From: Actinomycetota bacterium
GTDB taxonomy: Bacteria > Actinomycetota > Actinomycetes > S36-B12
NCBI GenBank assembly: GCA_026392575.1
Contig: JAPLBU010000374.1
Span: forward strand, 1-5,724
Direction: 5' to 3'
Length of the DNA: 5,724 bases
Made by a program: the position numbers and the translations under genes. Every line of letters begins with the position of its first letter. The first letter of the stretch is position 1. Positions 1 through 4,864 of this stretch are shown here, piece by piece. The notes beneath the pieces were generated by a model that saw only the letters and a list, made by a program, of their open reading frames with translations, was not told where the DNA came from and searched no databases.

Positions 1-435
1 GAGCACCGCCTCATCGACGACATGGTCGCTGCGGCCATGAAGTGGGAGGGCGGCTACCTGTGGTCCTGCAAGAACTACGACGGTGACGTCCAGTCCGACA
101 CCGTGGCGCAGGGCTTCGGCTCGCTGGGCCTGATGACCTCGGTCCTCATGACTCCGGACGGCAAGACGGTCGAGGCTGAAGCAGCGCACGGCACCGTGAC
201 GCGTCACTTCCGCCAGCACCAGAAGGGCGAGCCGACTTCGACCAACCCCATCGCGTCGATCTTCGCGTGGACGCAGGGACTGGCCCACCGCGGCAAGCTC
301 GATGGCACGCCCGCTGTCACCGCGTTCGCTGAGACCCTCGAGCGAATCTGCATCGAGACCGTCGAGGAGGGCAAGATGACGAAGGATCTGGCCCTGCTCA
401 TCGGTCGCGACCATCGTGCTGTCAGGCCGGGTTGA
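1..435 (+). CDS. icd: NADP-dependent isocitrate dehydrogenase, C-terminal part (5' end outside window), tail truncated
   Basis: Cytosolic TCA-cycle enzyme converting isocitrate to 2-oxoglutarate and CO2 with NADP+. Only the last 144 residues are in the window, reading in frame from base 1. They match the homodimeric, eukaryote-like IDH type (as in human IDH1 and, from memory, mycobacterial ICD1): RLIDDMV (residues 3-9, metal/substrate aspartate region), KNYDGDVQSD, the NADP-site segment AHGTVTRH (62-69), NPIASIFAW (82-90) and KMTKDLALLIG (125-135). After this last block family members normally continue for roughly 20-30 residues with a final helix containing a W-L-T-T-like and a D-E-N-L-like segment. 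Here the frame gives only RDHRAVRPG and then TGA. The last 14 bases overlap the 3' end of the convergent membrane protein gene. The identity is certain; whether the shortened enzyme is active, or the end is an artefact, is open. Confidence 0.95.
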   Translation, partial: EHRLIDDMVAAAMKWEGGYLWSCKNYDGDVQSDTVAQGFGSLGLMTSVLMTPDGKTVEAEAAHGTVTRHFRQHQKGEPTSTNPIASIFAWTQGLAHRGKLDGTPAVTAFAETLERICIETVEEGKMTKDLALLIGRDHRAVRPG

Positions 436-763
436 GCACGGAGATGACGGCCACGACCACCCAGTAGACGATGGTGAGAGCGCCGATGGCGGCGGCCAGA
501 TAGCCCGAGAAGCGTCGTCCCTGCCCGGCGCGGACGCCGAAGTAGAGTGTCGCGGTCCCGGGTGCCGCGGCAATGGCCAGGGCAGGGATGCGGATGAGCA
601 GGGCGGCGCCGACAGGTGGCGACCCCTGCTCAGAGTCGGTGTAGCCCAGGAGCGTCGCAATCCCGTAGCCGACGAGCTGGGCCAGGATGCCGCCGGCCAC
701 GATGAGCACGACGAACCCCCACGCCCAGCGCACGTCTCGATCCGGGTTCGAGGCGGGTGTCAT
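422..763 (-). CDS. small three-helix integral membrane protein, unknown function
   Basis: A 113-residue protein I cannot assign to a named family. It has a short polar N-terminus (MTPASNPDRD) and three hydrophobic stretches at about 14-38, 51-75 and 84-110, separated by an acidic loop (YTDSEQG) and a basic loop (GQGRRF). The Arg-rich loop between helices 2 and 3 predicts that this loop faces the cytoplasm. The open frame continues upstream to 889, but that extension is Arg/Pro-rich and overlaps the corC start, so ATG at 763 is preferred. No Shine-Dalgarno sequence precedes it. The stop lies inside the icd tail, giving a 14-bp convergent overlap, and its start is 23 bp from the divergent corC start. 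The hydrophobic pattern supports real coding; the opposite-strand frame at 416-775 is hydrophilic and looks like a shadow. Confidence 0.75.
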   Translation of the reverse strand: MTPASNPDRDVRWAWGFVVLIVAGGILAQLVGYGIATLLGYTDSEQGSPPVGAALLIRIPALAIAAAPGTATLYFGVRAGQGRRFSGYLAAAIGALTIVYWVVVAVISVLNPA

Positions 764-770
764 GACGGGC

Positions 771-786
771 AGTAGTGTTCCATGAC
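771..786. promoter_or_regulatory. possible overlapping divergent -10 elements for leaderless transcripts
   Basis: On the plus strand TAGTGT (773-778) fits the actinobacterial -10 form TANNNT and ends 8 bases before ATG 787, so transcription would begin at or next to the start codon. On the minus strand the weaker hexamer ACTACT (776-771) ends 7 bases before ATG 763. Neither gene has a Shine-Dalgarno sequence, consistent with leaderless mRNAs. I see no clear -35 box in either direction, so this is a suggestion from spacing only. Confidence 0.35.
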
Positions 787-1170
787 ATGAGCGATCTGTG
801 GGCCAACATCCTCGTGGTGTTGTTCTTCGTGCTGCTGGGCGGATTCTTTGCTGCCGCTGAGTTGGCCCTGGTCTCCCTTCGTGAGTCACAGGTGCAGCGG
901 CTTGCGGAGGACAGCCGTCGGGGACGGCGGCTAGCCGCCCTGACGGCGGACCCGAACCGCTTCCTCGCCGCCGGCCAGGTGGGAGTGACCCTGGCGGGGT
1001 TCATCTCAGCAGGATTCGGCGCAGCGACGATCGCCCCCACCCTGGCACCCGTCTTCGTCGGTTGGGGGATGGGTCAGGGTGTCGCCGACACGCTCGCCTT
1101 CATCCTGGTGACCATCGTGATCGCCTACGTCTCGCTCGTCCTCGGGGAACTGGGGCGCCAATCGATGTGA
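787..1170 (+). CDS. CorC/HlyC (CNNM-type) transporter, N-terminal DUF21 membrane fragment of a broken gene
   Basis: First part of a HlyC/CorC-family membrane protein (CNNM relatives, implicated in Mg2+ transport). The 127 residues show the DUF21 pattern: helix 1 at about 5-30 ending in the family motif FFAAAELALVS, an Arg-rich cytoplasmic stretch (RESQVQRLAEDSRRGRR), NRFLAAGQVGVTLAGF with helix 2 to about 92, and helix 3 at about 99-120 ending in SLVLGEL. The family almost always continues as GE(L/I)xPK; here the frame instead reads GELGRQSM and stops. The rest of the protein resumes in another frame at about 1155, so this is one half of a disrupted gene. ATG 787 is preferred over GTG 775 because a TAGTGT -10-like box overlaps 775 and the family usually starts close to helix 1. 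The gene diverges from the small membrane protein. Confidence 0.8.
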   Translation: MSDLWANILVVLFFVLLGGFFAAAELALVSLRESQVQRLAEDSRRGRRLAALTADPNRFLAAGQVGVTLAGFISAGFGAATIAPTLAPVFVGWGMGQGVADTLAFILVTIVIAYVSLVLGELGRQSM

Positions 1171-2072
1171 TCGCCAAGCTGTTCAAGCCGTTCATCATCG
1201 CGCTCTCGATCGCGACCGACGCGATCGTCCGACTCCTCGGCATCGATCCCCATGGTGCCAAGGAGGCCATCAGCGGCGAGGAGCTACGCGACCTGGTGGC
1301 GGCGCACGAGGACCTCACGGTGGAAGAGCGGGAGCTCATCGAGGACGTATTCGCCGCGGGGGACCGCGAACTGCGCGAGGTCATGCTGCCGCGCACCGAG
1401 GTCGACTTCCTCGATGCGTCGATGCCGATAGCGAAAGCAGCGAAGGTGGTGTCCGAACTGCCGCACAGTCGCTACCCGGTGACCCGTGGCTCTGCCGACG
1501 ACGTGATCGGCTTCGTCCACATTCGCGACATTCTCGCTCCGGATATCGCGGAGCGTTCGATCCGTCTGGGCGACCTGGCCCGGGAGATCACCTCGTTCCC
1601 CGGAACCAAGCAAGTCCTGAGCACCCTCACCGAGATGCGCCGGTTGCGGCAGCACCTGGCGATCGTGCAGGACGAATACGGCGGTACGGCCGGGATCATC
1701 ACCATGGAGGACCTCGTCGAGGAGCTCATCGGCGACATCCGGGACGAGTACGACCTGGAGCGCCCGGCCGAGGAACTCGGCGCCTTGGGCGTTCGCACGG
1801 TCGACGGACTGCTCAACCTCGAGGATTTCGAGGACGAGAGCGGGGTCGAACTGCCCGAGGGCCCGTACGAGACCGTGGCAGGGTTCGTCATCTCACGACT
1901 GGGACGCGTGCCGTTGCTCGGCGACATCGTGCTCGAGTGCGGGCACTCCTTTGAGGTCGTCGAGCTCGATGGGCGTCGCGTGTCGCGCATCCGGGTCACT
2001 CGGGCGGTTGCTGACGATGCTGAGTCGACAGCCGAGGGGTCGCCGGCCGATCTCGGTGGTACGACACAATGA
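1167..2072 (+). CDS. CorC/HlyC (CNNM-type) transporter, C-terminal CBS-pair and CorC-domain fragment of a broken gene
   Basis: Continuation of the gene above. Homology is recognisable from about 1155 (APIDVIAKLFKPF). The first in-frame start is GTG 1167, which overlaps the upstream TGA as ATGTGATC; from it the fragment has 301 residues. In order: a last hydrophobic/amphipathic helix (about 2-25), an acidic linker (GEELRDLVAAHEDL), CBS domain 1 (about 72-125, MLPRTEVDFLDA to GFVHIRDIL), CBS domain 2 (about 140-192, QDEYGGTAGIITMEDLVEEL), and the CorC/HlyC C-terminal domain (about 208-280). The CBS pair normally binds adenine nucleotides and gates transport. Together the two fragments make about 430 residues, near family length, but roughly 17 residues around the conserved GExxPK segment are missing. 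It could be translated by stop-restart coupling, or be the dead remainder of a pseudogene. The stop lies 4 bases before trpS. Confidence 0.85.
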   Translation: MIAKLFKPFIIALSIATDAIVRLLGIDPHGAKEAISGEELRDLVAAHEDLTVEERELIEDVFAAGDRELREVMLPRTEVDFLDASMPIAKAAKVVSELPHSRYPVTRGSADDVIGFVHIRDILAPDIAERSIRLGDLAREITSFPGTKQVLSTLTEMRRLRQHLAIVQDEYGGTAGIITMEDLVEELIGDIRDEYDLERPAEELGALGVRTVDGLLNLEDFEDESGVELPEGPYETVAGFVISRLGRVPLLGDIVLECGHSFEVVELDGRRVSRIRVTRAVADDAESTAEGSPADLGGTTQ

Positions 2073-2076
2073 GGCC

Positions 2077-3096
2077 ATGACCGACCAGCCCCTTCGGGCC
2101 CCGCGAGTCCTCTCCGGCATCCAGCCCACAGCGGACTCCGTCCATCTGGGCAACTATCTGGGGGCGCTCCGCGAGTGGGTGCGGATGCAGGCCACCCATG
2201 ACACGTACTACTGCGTCGTCGATCAGCACGCCATCACGGTCGACCACGACCCGGAGCAGTTGCGTCGTCGTACGTACGCCACGTTCGCGCAGCTTCTGGC
2301 GATTGGGCTGGACCCGGATCGATCGACCGTGTTCATTCAGAGCCAGGTTCCCGAGCACAGCCAGCTTGCGTGGGTCCTGGAGTGCCAGACGGGCTTCGGC
2401 GAGGCCGGGCGGATGACGCAGTTCAAGGACAAGTCGCAGAAGGGCGGCGCCGATCGGTCGACCGTCGGGCTGTTCACCTACCCGATCCTGCAAGCGGCCG
2501 ACATCCTCATCTACCAGGCGGATGCCGTGCCCGTGGGTGAGGATCCGCGGCAGCAGCTGGAGCTAACGCGCGATCTCGCGCAGCGCTTCAACGCGAAGTT
2601 CGGTGAGACGCTGACCGTCCCCGAGCCGTACATCGTCAAGGAGACCGCGAAGATCGTCGATCTTCAGGACCCGACGGCGAAGATGAGCAAGTCCGCTCCC
2701 GCCGGCTGTGCGTTCCTCCTTGACGACGACAAGGTGCTGGCGAAGAAGATCAAGAGCGCGGTCACAGATTCCGAGCGCGAGATCATCTTCGATCCTCAGC
2801 GTAAGCCGGGTGTCTCCAATCTGCTCACGATCCAGGTGGCCCTGACGGGACGAACTCTTGACGAGCTCGTGCTGTCATACGAGGGGCGCGGCTACGGCGA
2901 CCTGAAGGGCGACACGGCGGAGATCGTGGTCGAGGCGATCCGTCCCTTCCGCGAGAAGGTGCACGAGCTGATGGCGGATCCCGCGGAGTTGCGCCGACTG
3001 ATGACGATCGGCGCGCACAAGGCGCGCACGACGGCGGCGGCAACGCTCGACGACGTCTACCAACGGGTGGGATTCGTGCCACTCGATCGGGCGTGA
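2077..3096 (+). CDS. trpS: tryptophan--tRNA ligase (TrpRS)
   Basis: Cytoplasmic class I aminoacyl-tRNA synthetase that activates tryptophan with ATP and charges tRNA-Trp. The 339-residue length is normal for bacterial TrpRS. Visible signatures: SGIQPTADSVHLGNYLGA with the HIGH-equivalent HLGN at 23-26, VDQHAIT (48-54), GRMTQFKDKS (111-120), FTYPILQAADILIYQAD (133-149), and the class I loop KMSKS at 202-206. The family's GxDQ motif reads G154-E-D-P157, followed by RQQLEL where RQHLEL is usual; both changes are discussed as a finding. ATG 2077 sits 4 bases after the corC stop; the frame is open further upstream, but that part lies within corC. The only Shine-Dalgarno-like bases are GAGG 2 nt before ATG, so translation is probably coupled to corC. 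The stop overlaps the next gene's start. Confidence 0.97.
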   Translation: MTDQPLRAPRVLSGIQPTADSVHLGNYLGALREWVRMQATHDTYYCVVDQHAITVDHDPEQLRRRTYATFAQLLAIGLDPDRSTVFIQSQVPEHSQLAWVLECQTGFGEAGRMTQFKDKSQKGGADRSTVGLFTYPILQAADILIYQADAVPVGEDPRQQLELTRDLAQRFNAKFGETLTVPEPYIVKETAKIVDLQDPTAKMSKSAPAGCAFLLDDDKVLAKKIKSAVTDSEREIIFDPQRKPGVSNLLTIQVALTGRTLDELVLSYEGRGYGDLKGDTAEIVVEAIRPFREKVHELMADPAELRRLMTIGAHKARTTAAATLDDVYQRVGFVPLDRA

Positions 3097-3620
3097 CACC
3101 AGACCCGGGAAGCGGCCGTACCCTCGGGGTCGCCGTCGAGATCCCGGAACCATATGGCCCGGTGCTCGATGCAGTGCGACTGGGCCTCGCGCCGGATGCG
3201 GGCGAGATGCCGTCGCATGTCACGATCCTCGCGCCCATCGACGTCGACACCGATGTGCTCGACGCCGTGCTGGCGCACCTCGCGGCCGTTGCGGCCCGCA
3301 CGCCACCATTCCGGCTGGAACTACGCGGCTCCGGCACCTTCCGGCCGGTTTCGCCGGTCGTGTTCGTCGCCCTGGCCCAGGGCATCTCAGCGTGCGAGCA
3401 ACTCGAACGCGATGTGCGGTCGGGAGATCTGGCGGTGGAGACGCGCTTCCCGTACCACCCGCACGTGACCATCGCCCACGACCTCGACGATGCGGCGCTG
3501 GACGAGGCCTATGACGAGCTTGCCGACTTCCACGCCACGATGGAGATCACGTCCATGGGCCTGCACGAGTACGTCGACGGCCGCTGGCGTCTGGTGCGGG
3601 AGTTCGCTTTCGAGGGCTGA
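3093..3620 (+). CDS. 2H phosphoesterase, 2'-5' RNA ligase family
   Basis: A 175-residue protein of the two-histidine (2H) superfamily, whose bacterial members act as 2'-5' RNA ligases or 2',3'-cyclic phosphodiesterases. Both catalytic H-x-T motifs are present with family-like spacing: SHVTILAP (H42, T44) and YHPHVTIAHD (H124, T126). Other family traits are the early hydrophobic strand LGVAVEIPEPY, the central LELRGSGTFRPVSPVVFVAL, and a C-terminal strand-rich end. The start is GTG 3093, embedded in the trpS stop as GTGA, with no strong Shine-Dalgarno, so it is probably translated by coupling with trpS. Association of this family with actinobacterial trpS is something I recall, not something I can test here. 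The substrate is unknown: RNA end repair and small cyclic nucleotide hydrolysis are both possible. The gene ends 1 bp from the convergent carboxypeptidase gene, with no room for a separate terminator. Confidence 0.88.
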   Translation: MTPDPGSGRTLGVAVEIPEPYGPVLDAVRLGLAPDAGEMPSHVTILAPIDVDTDVLDAVLAHLAAVAARTPPFRLELRGSGTFRPVSPVVFVALAQGISACEQLERDVRSGDLAVETRFPYHPHVTIAHDLDDAALDEAYDELADFHATMEITSMGLHEYVDGRWRLVREFAFEG

Positions 3621-3621
3621 G

Positions 3622-4809
3622 TCAGGCGGCGTGCCGACCCCGGTGCGCGGATCGTCGGCGAGCGATGACGACGGTGCCCACTGTCAGTGCCGACAGGACA
3701 GCGGCCGCGATGAGGACACCCCCCGGCATACTCGCGGGCTCATCGCCCGGGCTGGCGGCGGTCGTTGCGGTGCCGGCGGGGAGCCCGGCCTGAGCTGTGT
3801 TGGTGCCCGCATCCGCCCCCGCGTCCGGGCCCGCCACGGCGTCCGGTGACGGGGCCACTGAGCCGGGTTCGACCAGGGTTCCGATGGGTGTGACGCTGTC
3901 GGCGTTGGCAAACCCCCAGGTCAGCAGCTTTCGCGCTGCCGCTTCGCTGGACTCGTGGATTCCCATGAGTGTCACCAGCAACGTCCGGCCGTTCCGTGTC
4001 GCCGCTCCAACGTAGGTTCGGCCCGCGCGACTGGTGAACCCCGTCTTGACGCCGATCATGCCCTTCCAGCCGTGCAGGAGCAGCCGGTTGGTCGTGTAGA
4101 TCGGGTGGCTGCCCTTCCCCTTCACGTCGGGGAACTCGGCCCGTGTGGTGCCCGCGTAGTGGGCGAATTCCGGCAGCTTCATCCCGGCGCGCGCGATCAG
4201 GGCAAGGTCATAGGCGCTGGACAACTGCCCGGGAGCATCGAGGCCGTTCGGGGTCTTGGCGACGGTATCGAGCGCGCCTAGATCACGGGCGACACCGTTC
4301 ATCTGGGCAACGGTCCGCTTGACGCCACCATTGGCCTGGGCGACGGCAATCGCCGCATCGTTGGCGCTGGGGAGGAACACCGCGTACCAGAGTTGATCGA
4401 GGGTGTAGGTGCGTCCCGGCTTGAGACCCACGCGAGCCCCGTAGGTGTTGGCAGCGGCGGCGGTGGCCACGTAGGTGGTCTCGGGTGGCGTCTGGGGCAT
4501 GACGGTGAGCGCCGTGAGCATCTTCAGGGTGCTTGCCGGAGCACGACGGACATGCGAGCCCTTCTGCGCGAGTACTTCTCCCGTGGTGGCATCGGCCAGG
4601 AGCCACGTCTCGGCCCACACCTTCGGCAGGTCGTGGGCATCGGGCTGCAGGATCGCCGTCCGGCGGGTGCTGGCCAGCAGTTCGCCGCCGACGGTCTCGG
4701 CCATCGCGGGACCGGCAGCAAGCGCCCCCAGGCCCAGGGCGAAGGCGATCACCGCTCCGGCCAGTGCGGCCGTGCGGGGCTGTCCACCATGGAGTCTGGT
4801 CATCGCCAT
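3622..4809 (-). CDS. D-alanyl-D-alanine carboxypeptidase (S11-family penicillin-binding protein), secreted and membrane-anchored
   Basis: Extracytoplasmic serine peptidase that removes the terminal D-Ala from peptidoglycan pentapeptides, limiting cross-linking; a target of beta-lactams. The 395 residues show a signal peptide (R5/R12, hydrophobic 14-32, likely cleavage after AMA37), then the three active-site motifs: S93-T-L-K96 (SxxK, nucleophile and general base), S148-A-N150 (SxN) and K255-T-G257 (KTG, in GVKTGFTSRAG). A Pro/Ala/Gly/Thr-rich linker (about 314-358) leads to a C-terminal helix (about 363-382) and a basic end (ARRRSAHRGRH). This gives a type I anchored topology, resembling mycobacterial DacB1 and other actinobacterial DD-carboxypeptidases. 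ATG 4809 gives the longest form; ATG 4803 (MTRLHGG) may be the true start because TAACAT (4817-4812) would place +1 beside it and there is no Shine-Dalgarno. The gene is divergent from the aldehyde dehydrogenase. It appears intact. Confidence 0.93.
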   Translation of the reverse strand: MAMTRLHGGQPRTAALAGAVIAFALGLGALAAGPAMAETVGGELLASTRRTAILQPDAHDLPKVWAETWLLADATTGEVLAQKGSHVRRAPASTLKMLTALTVMPQTPPETTYVATAAAANTYGARVGLKPGRTYTLDQLWYAVFLPSANDAAIAVAQANGGVKRTVAQMNGVARDLGALDTVAKTPNGLDAPGQLSSAYDLALIARAGMKLPEFAHYAGTTRAEFPDVKGKGSHPIYTTNRLLLHGWKGMIGVKTGFTSRAGRTYVGAATRNGRTLLVTLMGIHESSEAAARKLLTWGFANADSVTPIGTLVEPGSVAPSPDAVAGPDAGADAGTNTAQAGLPAGTATTAASPGDEPASMPGGVLIAAAVLSALTVGTVVIARRRSAHRGRHAA

Positions 4810-4811
4810 CC

Positions 4812-4817
4812 ATGTTA
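4812..4817 (-). promoter_or_regulatory. candidate -10 element for the carboxypeptidase gene
   Basis: TAACAT on the minus strand fits TANNNT and lies 8 bases before ATG 4803, so a start of transcription near 4805 would give a nearly leaderless mRNA. It is only 2 bases from ATG 4809, which argues that 4803 is the start used. No convincing -35 box is visible. Confidence 0.4.
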
Positions 4818-4827
4818 GGTCCGCTAG

Positions 4828-4833
4828 TAGGCT
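4828..4833 (+). promoter_or_regulatory. candidate -10 element for the aldehyde dehydrogenase gene
   Basis: TAGGCT fits TANNNT and would give a start near 4840 and a leader of about 25 bases containing the ribosome binding site. The -35 position is poor, so confidence is low. The whole divergent intergenic region is only about 55-61 bp, so the two promoters must lie side by side or overlap. Confidence 0.3.
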
Positions 4834-4854
4834 CGAAGCCCGAGCAACGCTCCC

Positions 4855-4861
4855 AGGAGGT
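4855..4861 (+). promoter_or_regulatory. strong Shine-Dalgarno sequence of the aldehyde dehydrogenase gene
   Basis: AGGAGGT, a full match to the 16S anti-Shine-Dalgarno sequence, ends 3 bases before ATG 4865 and fixes that start. It is the only strong ribosome binding site in the window, in contrast to the other genes, which look leaderless or translationally coupled. Confidence 0.85.
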
Positions 4862-4864
4862 CAT

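Noticed and set aside
416..775. Plus-strand open frame opposite the small membrane protein
   Set aside because: It is hydrophilic, rich in Gly, Asp, Arg and His, with no domain; the minus frame shows clear transmembrane periodicity instead.
775..777. GTG as the corC start
   Set aside because: It adds only MFHD, has no Shine-Dalgarno, and lies within the TAGTGT -10-like box; ATG 787 fits a leaderless start better.
764..889. Upstream extension of the small membrane protein to 889
   Set aside because: The added residues are Arg/Pro/Thr-rich and overlap the corC N-terminus, which is clearly coding on the other strand.
1144..1160. Programmed -1 frameshift at the GGGG run in corC
   Set aside because: A -1 slip would join the frames, but the product would still lack the conserved PK segment and about 17 residues, and there is no canonical slippery heptamer or clear stem-loop.
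1472..1999. Minus-strand Ser/Arg-rich open frame opposite the CBS/CorC domains
   Set aside because: Low-complexity Ser/Arg composition is typical of an antisense shadow of acidic and hydrophobic codons.
1951..2076. Upstream extension of the trpS frame
   Set aside because: It lies within the C-terminal coding region of corC and has no TrpRS-like sequence; homology begins just after ATG 2077.
3615..3630. Terminator between the 2H gene and the carboxypeptidase gene
   Set aside because: Only one base separates the stop codons, and I see no stem-loop with a U tract there.
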